54,912 nt of DNA from Planctomycetota bacterium (GTDB lineage: Bacteria > Planctomycetota > JACQVX01). The position numbers and the translations under genes were made by a program. Positions 43,851 through 52,911 of the stretch are shown here, in pieces. Under the pieces are notes generated by a model that had not been told where the DNA came from, searched no databases, and worked only from the letters and a program-made list of their open reading frames with translations. Location of the stretch: contig JACQVX010000082.1 in the NCBI GenBank assembly GCA_016209495.1, positions 1-54,912 of the forward strand, given 5' to 3'. Position 1 is the first letter of the stretch; every line of letters starts with the position of its first letter.

Positions 43851-45113
43851 ATGTCGGGGGCGAGTCGCAAGGGCCTGGCCGCCGCTGCGCGGCGATTCTG
43901 GCCGCTCGTGTCGCTTGTGGCCGTGGCGGTCCTCGTCGTGGGCGCCAACGCCTGGATGCTCCACGAGAAGAAGGCGCGTGGGGGCGAGGTGGAATCGACA
44001 CCGGCTGCGACCCTGCCTGCGGCCCCTCCGGCGGTGGACCTGCCCCAGGGGACGGCGTTGGCCGGGTTCCTCGCGGCCTTCGGGGATCGCATCGAGGCGC
44101 TGGAGGAGCGCGCCGCTGCGGACGGCGAGCGCTCCCGGACCACGGAGCTTGCGCTCCGCAGGCAGGGCGAGACCCTGGCCGAGGTGGACCGCACGCTGCG
44201 GGAGCTTCGAGGCTCCCTTGATGCCGCCGCGGGGCTTTCCCATGAGGCGAACGAGCGTTCATCGAGCGCCATCGACCAGGTGCGGGACATCCTGCGCGAG
44301 GCCGCGGCGCCGGCGGCGATGGCCCCCGCCCTGGATGTGTCCCTCCTCGCCGCTGCGTCCGCCGGCCCCCGGGTGGCGCGGCTCCAGCGTCTGCAGTGGG
44401 GGCCGGTGGCGCCGGCCCAGGCGCTCGCGGTCGAGCGAGCGCCCAAGCGCTACCTACAGCTCCCGGCCGGGGCCTTCGCCCGCGCCACGCTCCTCACGGG
44501 CGTCTATGCCCCGGTCACGAAGGGCGAGCAGCCGCTCCCCGTCCTCCTACGCCTCAGGGAGGCCTTCCAGGGCCCGAACGCCCGGCGGGTCCCGCTCGCG
44601 GATGCCTTCCTCATCGGGAAGGCCGTGGGGGACGCCAACTCCGAGCGGGCCATCGTCGAGCTCGAGCGGCTCTCGGTGGTGTTGCCCGATGGCGAGGTCT
44701 TCGAGTCCGAGGTGGTGGGCTACGTGGCCGCCGCCGACGGGCAGCAGGGCCTACCGGGCCGCTACGAGTGGAACGCCGAGCGCCTGGTGCCTGCGCGCAT
44801 GGCCGCCGGAGGCTTCGCCGGCGCGGCCGAGGCGCTCTCCGAGGGCGAAGCCACCCGGGTCGTCACTCCCGCGGGCGGGGTGGCCGAGGTCGTCACGGGG
44901 AATGCCGGACGGCGCGCGGCCCTGCACGGCCTGGCGGCGGGCTTCGAGGAGCTGGGCGCGGTCTTCCAGGAGCGCATCGCCGAAATAGGCCCCGCCATCG
45001 TCGTGGAGAACGGCGCCGAGGTCTCCGTGGTGATGCTGCGGGGGACGACCATCGAGGGCTACGAGGTGGAGGAAGGAGGGGGCGATGCCTCTATCTGGCA
45101 CACGGTGGACTAG
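43851..45113 (+). CDS. traB: TraB (VirB10-like) core complex protein
   Basis: TraB spans from inner to outer membrane. The 420-residue protein has a single N-terminal helix (about 17-38, FWPLVSLVAVAVLVVGANAW), a coiled-coil spacer (about 75-135), and a C-terminal VirB10 beta-barrel domain with LPAGAFARATLLTGVYAPV and LADAFLIGKAVGDANSERA. The last 29 bp overlap the start of the traV-like gene in another frame. Confidence 0.86.
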   Translation: MSGASRKGLAAAARRFWPLVSLVAVAVLVVGANAWMLHEKKARGGEVESTPAATLPAAPPAVDLPQGTALAGFLAAFGDRIEALEERAAADGERSRTTELALRRQGETLAEVDRTLRELRGSLDAAAGLSHEANERSSSAIDQVRDILREAAAPAAMAPALDVSLLAAASAGPRVARLQRLQWGPVAPAQALAVERAPKRYLQLPAGAFARATLLTGVYAPVTKGEQPLPVLLRLREAFQGPNARRVPLADAFLIGKAVGDANSERAIVELERLSVVLPDGEVFESEVVGYVAAADGQQGLPGRYEWNAERLVPARMAAGGFAGAAEALSEGEATRVVTPAGGVAEVVTGNAGRRAALHGLAAGFEELGAVFQERIAEIGPAIVVENGAEVSVVMLRGTTIEGYEVEEGGGDASIWHTVD

Positions 45114-45558
45114 CCTCGTCCTCTTCACCCTGGCCGGCTGCGCGGGGACGCACCCGGCAGCGGGGGGGCGCCCGGTGGGCGATGTCTACCGCGAATCGAG
45201 CGGGCGGGGCGCCGTGGCCGCGGAAGGGCGCCTCTCGCGGGAGCTTCGCGTGCAGGAGCCCCGCGGAACCGTGCGGCCCTACGTGCCGGTGCTCTCGCAC
45301 CCGGAGGTCTTCAGCGTCTACGTCGTGCCACACACGACCGAGGGGGGCACGGTCAGCGTGCAGGGGCACTGGGTCCATATCCGATTGCGCGAGGCGCGCT
45401 GGTGGCACGAGGGACACGAAGAGGCGCCGAGCTTCGGCCTCGAGCACTTGAATGCGCTCATGCCCTTCCGGCCTGGCCCCGCCCCCGAGGCGCCCGAGTC
45501 GCCACCGGCACCCGAGCCGCGCATGGAAGAGATCACCCCGGACGAGGGGGCGCGCTAG
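45085..45558 (+). CDS. traV: TraV-like lipoprotein (VirB7 equivalent)
   Basis: The 157-residue product has a lipobox (LFTLAGC) about 20 residues from the start, then an exported region containing SHPEVFSVYVVPHTTEGGTV, and a Pro/Glu-rich tail. Position after traB and before traC, and the lipoprotein signal, match TraV, which anchors the core complex in the outer membrane. Sequence similarity is too weak for certainty. The stop shares one base with the traC start. Confidence 0.7.
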   Translation: MPLSGTRWTSLVLFTLAGCAGTHPAAGGRPVGDVYRESSGRGAVAAEGRLSRELRVQEPRGTVRPYVPVLSHPEVFSVYVVPHTTEGGTVSVQGHWVHIRLREARWWHEGHEEAPSFGLEHLNALMPFRPGPAPEAPESPPAPEPRMEEITPDEGAR

Positions 45559-48500
45559 TGGTCGGCCTCACCCGGGAGCGCCTGCGGGCCCTCTATAGCG
45601 ACGGGCCTTCCTTCCCCTACTACCTGCCCTGGCACAGCGTCGATCCCGAGGGCCATGGGGTGGCCCTCGTGGATGGCAGCCTGGGCCTGGTGTGGGAGGT
45701 GACCCCGGCCGCCTCTGACACCCTGAGCGAAGAGGCCCTCTCGGCGCTCTCGGACGGGATCGAGGGCCTCTTCGCGCGGTTGCCCGACGGTGCGGTGGTG
45801 CAGTTTGTCGCCACCTCCGATCAGGAGCTGGGCGAGGCCCTGGCGCGCTACGAGGCACACACGAAGTGCCGCGAGGGCATGGGCGCCCTCGTCCTGGAGT
45901 CGAAGCTCGCCAAGGTGGGCCAGCGGGAGCCCCACTTCACCCACCAGGGCCTGCCCTTCCGCAGCCGGCGGATTCGCACCCTCATGACGCTGCGGCTCTG
46001 TCCCGACTGGGGCCGCCCCGGGCTGGGGGATCGCATCGCCTACACCCTGGGACGCGGTAACGTCATCGCCCGTCGCTTCCGCGCGGGCTACGTGCGTGCG
46101 CGGCGAAGGATCCTGCAGGTGGGCGTTCAGGTGGAGGAGCTCCTGGGCCAGCTCGGGATCGGCTGCCGGCGGCTCGATGCGGACGCGGTGGTCGACGTCC
46201 TCTACCGCGCCCTCAACCCCGCGCGGGCTCGGCGCCTGGCCGCGCCGCGCTACGAGACGCTCACGGCGGACGGGGCGAGTCTGCGGGCGAACCTCGTCTA
46301 CTCGGAGCCTGCGCTGGGGGCCTCGGGCTTCTCCCTGGAGGGCGTGGAGTCCCGGGTAGTGACGCTGAAGTCGCTCGCCCCCCACACCACGCCCGGCTGT
46401 ATCACGGGCGAGATCGACTTCGGCGGGGCCTTCTTCTCCCTCATGGACCTCACGAGCGACCTCACCCTCGTCTACAACATCGAGGTCCCACCCCGGGCCA
46501 CCGTGCGGGACTTCCTCGACGCCCGAAAGTCCCACGCCTGGCGCGCCATGGGCGGTCAGCTCCACGACGTCTCCGTCGAGAACCGCGCCCTGAAGGAGGA
46601 GGTGGACGAGGCCATCCTCGCCACCAAGGTCCAGAACCAGCGCCTGCTCTTCGCCCGGCTGCACCTGGTCGTCAGCGGCCGCGAGCCAGACGAGCTGGAC
46701 TCGCGAAGCGACCGGGTCCTGGGGGCCCTGGGGCGCCTCGGTTTCGAGGGCATGGTGGAGGACGCCTATGGGGCGAGCCTCTGGCTCTCGACCCTCCCCC
46801 TGGCCTTCGACCCAGCCAACGACCGCTCGCTGAAGCGCGCCCGGCGCGTCCTCTCGCCCAACCTGGCCGACATGCTGCCGCTCTATGGCACGTGGCGTGG
46901 CACGCCCACCCCCGACCTCCTCTTCCTGAACCGACGCGGCGAGCCCGCCACGTTCAGCTTCTTCGACAGCGATAGCGCCCCCCACGGGATCCTGGCGGGG
47001 CGCACCGGCGCCGGAAAGAGCTTCTGGGTGAACCAGATGCTCCTCTCGGTGATGCGCCTCGGTAGCCACGTCTTCATCTTCGACAAGGGGAACTCCTACC
47101 GGCGGCTCTGCGGCCTCCTGGGCGGCCAGTACGTGGTCGCGAGCCCCGATCACCCGAGGACCATCAACCCCTTCGCGGGGCGCTTCTCCCGGGAGAGGCT
47201 GCGATTCCTCGTCTCGCTCCTGGCCGAGATGGCCCAGGGGACGCGCCCCGACGAGGTCATCACGAAGCGGGAGAAGGCCCAGCTTGCGCGGGCCATCACG
47301 GCGGCCTACCGCGCCAAGGAGCGGTGGGTGCGCTACCGCCCCTCGGCGGGGCCCCCGGTAGGGGCGGTGGAATGCCGGAGGCGAGTGCGCCTGGAGCTCC
47401 CGCTCGGCCGGACGGACTGGCCCGCCGCCAAGGGCCTCTCTCGCGTGGCCGCCCTGCGGCTGCCCGGGCGCTGGACGGAGCAGCTCTCGGGAGGGACGGA
47501 CGCCGTCGATGCCATTCACGCCTGGGTGGAGTCCACCGTCGAAGCGATCCGCCGCGTGGGACTCGTCCCGGATCACCGCCATGACCCCTATCGCTTCGAG
47601 GGCGAGGGGGCGCCGGAGGACCCCCTGCGGGAGGTCTATGTCCCGGGGACGATCCGCGTCCTCTACGAGCGCGAAGAGGACCTGGGGCGCCTCGCGGGGC
47701 AAGGGCTCGCCGCCGACCCCGTGGAGGGAGAGCGCGTCCTGGAGGTCGGAACCGACGACGAGCTCGGCGCGCTTCTGGCCTCGGAGCCTCGCCTCGTAGG
47801 GGAAGCCAACGACGAGGCTCTGGCCCTCGTGGCCGAGGAGGTCACGCTCCGGGATGTGGTCCGCGTCCTGGGCGAGGAATCGGATCTGGCAGCCCGGATG
47901 TCCGCCTTCTGGGGCGAGGGCCCCTACGCCGGTTTCTTCGATGGGCCCAACGAGGTGGACTTCAGCCACCCCCTGACCGTCTTCGAGATGGCGGAGATAG
48001 GCTCTGACCGGGACCTCGCCACGGTCATGCTGCTCGTGCTCATGCACCGAATCACCGACTTCGTCCAGGACGAGGCCCTACGCGGCAAGCAGAAGTATCT
48101 CCTCCTGGACGAGGCCTGGACCTTCCTCAAGAGCGAGAACACCGCCGGTTTCCTGGAGAACGCCTACCGGACGTTCAGGAAGTTCGGGACCTGCGTGCTC
48201 ATGATCACCCAGCAGGCGAGCGACTTCACCGCCACGCCGGCCGGCGTGGCCATCCGCGCCAACGCCCCCAACCGGGTCCTCCTGGAGCAGGCCCCCGACG
48301 TGGTGGGTCTCATGGCCCGCGACCTGGACCTGGACGAGAAGCACACCCGGGTGCTCAAGGGCGTGCGCACGGTGAAGGGCAAGTACTCCGAGGCCCTGGT
48401 CATCTCCTCGGGGGGCTCCGGCGTGCTCCGGGTCGTGCCGGACCCGGTGAGCTACTGGCTCTCGACGACGGATGCGGCCGATGTGGCCTATCTGAACCGT

Positions 48501-48593
48501 CTGCAGCACGAGCGAGGCGAACTCCTCTCGGCGCTGCGGGAGGCGGCGGGGCGTTACCCCGGAGGCTTGCGAGGGGAGGAGGTCAAGGTATGA
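45558..48593 (+). CDS. traC: TraC (VirB4 family) conjugation ATPase
   Basis: TraC powers pilus assembly. The 1011-residue protein has an N-terminal TraC region (about 1-400), Walker A GRTGAGKS (Lys487), Walker B YLLLDEAWTFLKS, and the following CVLMITQQASDF typical of VirB4. It is longer than F TraC (875). About 140 extra residues lie between TKREKAQLARAITAAYRAKE and FEMAEIGSD, including a basic block (ECRRRVRLELPLGRTDW). The GTG at 45558 overlaps the previous stop as TAGTG. Confidence 0.93.
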   Translation: MVGLTRERLRALYSDGPSFPYYLPWHSVDPEGHGVALVDGSLGLVWEVTPAASDTLSEEALSALSDGIEGLFARLPDGAVVQFVATSDQELGEALARYEAHTKCREGMGALVLESKLAKVGQREPHFTHQGLPFRSRRIRTLMTLRLCPDWGRPGLGDRIAYTLGRGNVIARRFRAGYVRARRRILQVGVQVEELLGQLGIGCRRLDADAVVDVLYRALNPARARRLAAPRYETLTADGASLRANLVYSEPALGASGFSLEGVESRVVTLKSLAPHTTPGCITGEIDFGGAFFSLMDLTSDLTLVYNIEVPPRATVRDFLDARKSHAWRAMGGQLHDVSVENRALKEEVDEAILATKVQNQRLLFARLHLVVSGREPDELDSRSDRVLGALGRLGFEGMVEDAYGASLWLSTLPLAFDPANDRSLKRARRVLSPNLADMLPLYGTWRGTPTPDLLFLNRRGEPATFSFFDSDSAPHGILAGRTGAGKSFWVNQMLLSVMRLGSHVFIFDKGNSYRRLCGLLGGQYVVASPDHPRTINPFAGRFSRERLRFLVSLLAEMAQGTRPDEVITKREKAQLARAITAAYRAKERWVRYRPSAGPPVGAVECRRRVRLELPLGRTDWPAAKGLSRVAALRLPGRWTEQLSGGTDAVDAIHAWVESTVEAIRRVGLVPDHRHDPYRFEGEGAPEDPLREVYVPGTIRVLYEREEDLGRLAGQGLAADPVEGERVLEVGTDDELGALLASEPRLVGEANDEALALVAEEVTLRDVVRVLGEESDLAARMSAFWGEGPYAGFFDGPNEVDFSHPLTVFEMAEIGSDRDLATVMLLVLMHRITDFVQDEALRGKQKYLLLDEAWTFLKSENTAGFLENAYRTFRKFGTCVLMITQQASDFTATPAGVAIRANAPNRVLLEQAPDVVGLMARDLDLDEKHTRVLKGVRTVKGKYSEALVISSGGSGVLRVVPDPVSYWLSTTDAADVAYLNRLQHERGELLSALREAAGRYPGGLRGEEVKV

Positions 48594-48725
48594 GTCCCCT
48601 GCAAGAACCCCCATTTTCGCCAGAATCAGGGATGCCTGGTCCGCCCGATGCCTCAGAAGTAGGGTTTCTGCGCATCCTGCGACGGGCAGGATCCGGCTCG
48701 GGACATTCTACGGGGGAGTCAAGGT
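48594..48725 (+). promoter_or_regulatory. Gap after traC with a small hairpin
   Basis: This 132-bp gap is unusual in an otherwise overlapping operon. ATCCTGC (48674-48680) and GCAGGAT (48686-48692) form a 7-bp stem with a 5-base loop. There is no T-run. It may separate expression of the two halves of the cluster; a promoter is not evident. Confidence 0.35.
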
Positions 48726-49022
48726 ATGAAGCGATGGACGCTCACGGCGCTTCTCGTCCTGGCAGGCTGTTCGGGCCTGGGCGAACGAGACCGCGCCTGG
48801 GTGCGCGACGAGGTGAGGCGCTCCGTGCGTTCGGCCCTGGCCGAGCGCGAGCGGCCCTCGGCCTACGAGTGGGTGGAGCCCCAGTTCCAGATGGTGCACG
48901 AACCCGCCCACATCGAAGGGGGCGCCTTCCACCCCGCCCAGGAGCGGTCGGTGATCATCGAAGCGGGGGAGTGGCGCGCGGCCCCCCAACGCAAGAAGCG
49001 CGAGATACGTCGTGAACGCTAG
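48726..49022 (+). CDS. Small lipoprotein of the transfer cluster
   Basis: The 98-residue product has a lipobox (LLVLAGCSG), a helical charged stretch (DRAWVRDEVRRSVRSALAER) and a short tail. The ribosome site GGGGGAGT precedes the ATG. It sits where F-type clusters carry small accessory genes between traC and traW. No specific family recognised. The 3' end overlaps the next gene by 11 bp. Confidence 0.65.
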   Translation: MKRWTLTALLVLAGCSGLGERDRAWVRDEVRRSVRSALAERERPSAYEWVEPQFQMVHEPAHIEGGAFHPAQERSVIIEAGEWRAAPQRKKREIRRER

Positions 49023-49572
49023 CGCGCTCTCCTGGGCGCTCGCCGGTGTCGCGCTCTCGGGCGCTCTCCTCGTGGAGAGGCCCGTGGTGGATCACGGCCA
49101 CGCGGGCACACCCACGGTCAGCGTCGACCTCGACGCCATCGAGGCCACCCATGAACGCGCGCGAGCGGCCTTCGAGGCGCCAGAGGTCGCTCCGCCTCTC
49201 GCCGAGCCAACGGACGCCCAGGCCATCCTCTCGCTCTCCTTCCGGACCGCGCTGTCGCGGGCGAGCGGTCCCGAGACCGTGCGGCGCCTGAGCGCGAGCG
49301 CCGAACGCCGCTTCCTCCCCGCCGGGACCGAGCTCTTCTTCTACGCGGCCGACGCCCCCGAGGACCTTGTGGCCCTCGCGGCCCTCCCGCCCCACGTGGA
49401 GGCCTATTGCATCCGATACACGAGCCTCCGGCAGGTCTTCGATGGGGCCAGGGGCCGCCGCGTGCAACCCCTGGCCGATGACCACCTCCCGCGAGCCCTG
49501 GGTGTCGCGGCCTACCCCGCGCGTGTGGTGGTCCTCTTCGATGGAGCGCTGGAGATCCATGAAGGGCTTTGA
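49012..49572 (+). CDS. traW: TraW/TrbC-type pilus assembly protein
   Basis: The 186-residue product starts with a signal-like segment (SALSWALAGVALSGALLV). It contains a thioredoxin-like TraW/TrbC-type fold: ELFFYAADAPEDLVALAAL, then the late strand LGVAAYPARVVVLFDG, which resembles the conserved GxxxxPxxV of this family. There is no CxxC. It lies directly before traU, the traW position in F-type clusters. The symbol is assigned by position. Confidence 0.68.
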   Translation: MNASALSWALAGVALSGALLVERPVVDHGHAGTPTVSVDLDAIEATHERARAAFEAPEVAPPLAEPTDAQAILSLSFRTALSRASGPETVRRLSASAERRFLPAGTELFFYAADAPEDLVALAALPPHVEAYCIRYTSLRQVFDGARGRRVQPLADDHLPRALGVAAYPARVVVLFDGALEIHEGL

Positions 49573-50545
49573 ATGGCTCGGGCTCTCGATAGCCCTCCTC
49601 GTGGGCGGCTCGCCCCCCCTGGGCTCGCACAACGAGGCGACCATCGTCGCCGCCACTGACTGGTCCACGGTGCTTCGCACCTGGCGCTTCAAGGGGGTCT
49701 GCGTCTGCGGGGGACCCATCCCGGAGGTCGGACCGCGCACGGAGAACGCCTTCCCCACGGGGGTGGTGGAGGCCGTGAAGCAGCCTGGGGCGAGCTACCT
49801 GGCCACTGCGGCCACCGCGGCCACGAACGTGGCCACCGAGGCCGCTACGGCCCTGGCGGGCCTCACCCTGGGGGCGGGGGAGCTCTCGAGCAGTCATTCA
49901 GGCCGCGGGCTCGGCGAGACCGGGACCCAGTTCCTGGAGACCCATGTCTATTCCTACCCCGCCGTCTCGCTCGCCGCGGCGCTGGGGACCGTGCCCGGCC
50001 TCTGCGGGCCCTACGCGGGGGTGGCGGACGTCATGGTGCCCCACTACTACTCGGAGCTCGACGCCCTGGCCTGGCGGACAGGGACCGGGGACCTCTTCGA
50101 CTTCGCTGGCGCGCTCTCCTACTACGCGGGCACGCTCGGGGCCTGCTCCGCCTCGGTCGTCCCGGGGGTGGGGTCGCTCTCGGGCCTGTTCTGCGCCGGG
50201 ACCTGGGGACCCCTCTACCCGCGCCGGGGCTTCGTCACAGGGCATAGCGAGGTGGTGGCGGCCCACCTCCTGGCCGGGCGGGCCTTGCAGGTGGCCATGG
50301 TCCCCACGGGACGCATCGTGACCTGGCCCTACGCCTACCCCGCCCTCCAGGGCCACTACTGGCAGATGGTCGAACCCTCCTGGCGGCCTGGCTACCAGAT
50401 TGGTCAGGGCATCGCCACGACGGAGGCCGCCACGACCTCGGCGCGCGGCGGCTACCTCTTCGTCCACTTCCCCATCCTGGAGTGCTGCCTCCCCTGCTAC
50501 CCCAGCCGGCCCGTGGGACCGCGCGCCGTGGCGAGTCCCCTGTGA
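49559..50545 (+). CDS. traU: TraU pilus assembly/DNA transfer protein
   Basis: TraU is a periplasmic, cysteine-rich protein required for F-type DNA transfer. The 328-residue product matches F TraU length (330). It has a short signal peptide and many Cys (GVCVCGGP, LGACSAS, LFCAGTWGPLYPR, ECCLPCYP). GALSYYAGTLGACSASV and GPLYPRRGFVTG are family-like segments. Its many cysteines explain the need for the VKOR-DsbA oxidase in the cluster. It overlaps traW by 14 bp and trbC by one base. Confidence 0.88.
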   Translation: MKGFEWLGLSIALLVGGSPPLGSHNEATIVAATDWSTVLRTWRFKGVCVCGGPIPEVGPRTENAFPTGVVEAVKQPGASYLATAATAATNVATEAATALAGLTLGAGELSSSHSGRGLGETGTQFLETHVYSYPAVSLAAALGTVPGLCGPYAGVADVMVPHYYSELDALAWRTGTGDLFDFAGALSYYAGTLGACSASVVPGVGSLSGLFCAGTWGPLYPRRGFVTGHSEVVAAHLLAGRALQVAMVPTGRIVTWPYAYPALQGHYWQMVEPSWRPGYQIGQGIATTEAATTSARGGYLFVHFPILECCLPCYPSRPVGPRAVASPL

Positions 50546-50991
50546 TGCGCCAGGTCGCCCTCTCTGCCCTCGTCCTGGGCGTGGCCGTCCTCGCCCGGGC
50601 GCAAGACGCCTGGGACGCGCCCGCGCTCACCCCCAAGGAAGTGCGCTCCGCCCGGCTCACCCTCTTCCTCTCCCTCGATGCCCCCGAGGCCGATCGGGCG
50701 CTACGGGCCGGTCGGGCCTTCGAGCGAACGCACCCCGAGGTCGTCTTCGACCCCGTGCTCCTCGTGGACCTGGACCGGCTCTCCTCGGTCGGGAAGGACC
50801 CCGAGCTCGTCCGGCGCATGCAGGCCCTCTCGGCCAGCGGCGAGGGCTTCGCCATGGTGGGGACCGTGCCTGCGGCCCGCCGCTTCGGAATAGCCGAGGT
50901 GCCCGCCTTCGTGCTGGAGGTGGGCGGGAGGGCGCACCGGATCACCGGGGTCCCGGACCTGGAGGACTTCTACAGGAGGTGCATCCGATGA
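50545..50991 (+). CDS. trbC: TrbC-like pilus assembly protein
   Basis: The 148-residue product has a signal peptide (VALSALVLGVAVLARAQ). A TrbC-type domain follows: RLTLFLSLDAPEADRALRAG, then RRFGIAEVPAFVLEVGG, the conserved VP-containing strand of F-type TrbC. It lies next to traU as in F (traU-trbC). It overlaps the next gene by 4 bp. Confidence 0.78.
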   Translation: MRQVALSALVLGVAVLARAQDAWDAPALTPKEVRSARLTLFLSLDAPEADRALRAGRAFERTHPEVVFDPVLLVDLDRLSSVGKDPELVRRMQALSASGEGFAMVGTVPAARRFGIAEVPAFVLEVGGRAHRITGVPDLEDFYRRCIR

Positions 50992-51635
50992 AGCTCACGG
51001 CCCTCGCCGTCATGCTCCTGACCGCGCCCGGCTGGTTCGACGACCCGGTGGACTTCTGGGATAGGAGGGCCCCTGTCCTGGCCCCTCAGGCACCAAGCCC
51101 AGCGCCGCGCCCTGCCGCCGTGGAGCAGCCCGCCGTCGAGGAGTCCATCTGGGCCGAGCCCACGCGACTCCCCGACGGACGCTGGGTCATCTACCTCCCC
51201 CCCGCGCCGGTCCTCGCCCACCTCACGAACCCCACCCGGGAAAGCGCCCGGGCCTACCTTGCCTGGCAACGCGAGCGCACCGAGACCATCGCGCGGGCCG
51301 CGGCGCTGGTACAGGAAGTCGCCGAGGAGGACGAGGTGCGGCCCACGCCCCAGCCCCTCACCCCGGGCCAGGCCCCGCGCTACCAGCTCCTCTACTTCTT
51401 CCGGCCCGACTGCCCACACTGCGAGCGCCAGGGGCCCCTCCTCGGCGAGTGGGCCGCAAGGCACAAGGACGTCGCCCTCTCCGCCCTCGACCCCGCGAGC
51501 GAGCAAGGGCGCGCGTTCGGCGTCACCGTGACTCCCACGCTCGTCCTCCTCGACACCGAGACCCATGAGGCCACCCGCCACGACGGCTACGCCGAGGCGG
51601 CCACGCTGGAGGCCATGCTGGAGACGCTTCGATGA
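50988..51635 (+). CDS. traF: TraF-like thioredoxin-domain protein
   Basis: The 215-residue periplasmic protein has a weak signal peptide and a Pro-rich linker, then IYLPPAPVLAHLTNPT, found in TraF-type proteins. A thioredoxin domain with active-site CPHC at 142-145 (FRPDCPHCER) and the cis-Pro motif VTVTPTLVLL follows. F TraF is a thioredoxin-like pilus assembly factor that usually lacks CxxC; this one keeps it, so it may act as an isomerase or oxidase with the VKOR-DsbA protein. Confidence 0.78.
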   Translation: MKLTALAVMLLTAPGWFDDPVDFWDRRAPVLAPQAPSPAPRPAAVEQPAVEESIWAEPTRLPDGRWVIYLPPAPVLAHLTNPTRESARAYLAWQRERTETIARAAALVQEVAEEDEVRPTPQPLTPGQAPRYQLLYFFRPDCPHCERQGPLLGEWAARHKDVALSALDPASEQGRAFGVTVTPTLVLLDTETHEATRHDGYAEAATLEAMLETLR

Positions 51636-52906
51636 GGTGGGCCCTCCTGGCCGTCTTCTTCCTCGCGCTTCCGGCCTGGGCCGACGAGTACGAAGAGGCC
51701 CTGGACGACGCCTCCCGCGGCTACCCCGCGGTGCAGGGCGACGACTCGGGCTACCTCTACCGGGCCGGCTACCGCTTCCACCCCGTCCAGACCGCCCGCC
51801 TCGGCCCCCGGCAGAACCTGCTCGATATCCGCGCGAAGCTCTCCCCCCCCGGGGCCGGCTGCGGGGCCTTCGACTTCCTCACGAACTACCGCTACCTCTT
51901 CAACCAGCACGCCGCCGAGAACTACCTGAAGAGCATCACGACGAACGTCGTGGCCGCCGCGCCCCTGGTGGTGGCCTGCTACGCCAGCCCCACGCTCTGC
52001 GACGCCTTCAAGCACTTCAAGACCATGGCCAACCTCTCCATCGACACCGCCTACGCTCGCTGCGACGCCGTGCAGGACGCGGTCCTCGACTGGGGCTCGA
52101 ACCTCTACAACAAACAGAAGGCCGAGTGCCTGGACGAGAAGGGCGCCCAGGGCGTGCCCCTGGAGGAGGCCCTGCGCGCGTGTTCCGGCGTCCACGAGAT
52201 CGCCAACCTCTCGGGCCGAAAGCAAGGCGAGGTGAACCTCATCGACGACGCCTTCGACTACATGAAGGACCCCGACCCCGCCCACCGGACGCTCGCCCGA
52301 CACGTCTTCGGGGACCTCACAGTGCGAGCGGACGGCCAGGTCTTCTCCACCCGGGCGAAGGGGGGGATTCGCATCATCTACAACACCACCCTCGACGAGA
52401 AGGTGGACCGCTGGCAGCGACTGCTCTCGCGGGTGAAGGCCGGCCGGCCCGTGGACCCCACCGACCTGCGCGACCTCTCCACGCCCGCGCTCCCCATCAC
52501 CGAGGAGGTGGTCCAGTCGGTGGCGAGCCTCGCCCCTTCCAAGCAGGCGGTGGCCGTCTCCTCCATCGCGAGCGCCACCGCCATGGCCGAGGTCCAATCG
52601 CGGGTCCACCAATTGGACGAGAAGCTCGCCGGGGTCCAGACCGACGCCGCCAGGACGAACCCCGACCTCGTCGAGCAGCTTCGCACCGAGCGCACCCGGG
52701 TGGCCGAGCAGCTCGAGAACATGCTCCGCGAGGAGCGCCAGAGCGCCCAGCTCGCCCAGACCGTCCTCTCGGTCCTGCGCGAGGCCGAGGGCGATAGCGT
52801 GCGCACCCTCTCCACCCTGCGAGGGAGCGCCGGCAGCCTCAAGCGCAGCCGCCATGGCGCGGGCCAACGAGGGAGCTACGGCGGACTCACCATCTACCGG
52901 CCCTGA
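51632..52906 (+). CDS. traH: TraH-like pilus assembly protein
   Basis: The 424-residue product has a signal peptide (LLAVFFLALPAWA), a TraH-type N-terminal segment (GCGAFDFLTNYRYLF), several cysteines (VVACYASPTLCDAF) and a C-terminal coiled coil (about 330-395, QSRVHQLDEKLAGVQ and LEEQ-like heptads). The order traF-traH-traG matches F. The length is near F TraH (458). The start overlaps the traF stop by 4 bp. Confidence 0.82.
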   Translation: MRWALLAVFFLALPAWADEYEEALDDASRGYPAVQGDDSGYLYRAGYRFHPVQTARLGPRQNLLDIRAKLSPPGAGCGAFDFLTNYRYLFNQHAAENYLKSITTNVVAAAPLVVACYASPTLCDAFKHFKTMANLSIDTAYARCDAVQDAVLDWGSNLYNKQKAECLDEKGAQGVPLEEALRACSGVHEIANLSGRKQGEVNLIDDAFDYMKDPDPAHRTLARHVFGDLTVRADGQVFSTRAKGGIRIIYNTTLDEKVDRWQRLLSRVKAGRPVDPTDLRDLSTPALPITEEVVQSVASLAPSKQAVAVSSIASATAMAEVQSRVHQLDEKLAGVQTDAARTNPDLVEQLRTERTRVAEQLENMLREERQSAQLAQTVLSVLREAEGDSVRTLSTLRGSAGSLKRSRHGAGQRGSYGGLTIYRP

Positions 52907-52911
52907 GCCCC

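Noticed and set aside
41898..44995. Repeated GAAATAGGCCC near 41899 and 44982 as more copies of the sigma motif
   Set aside because: Both lie inside coding sequence, encode Glu-Ile-Gly, and lack TTGTCC and the TCATCCC part.
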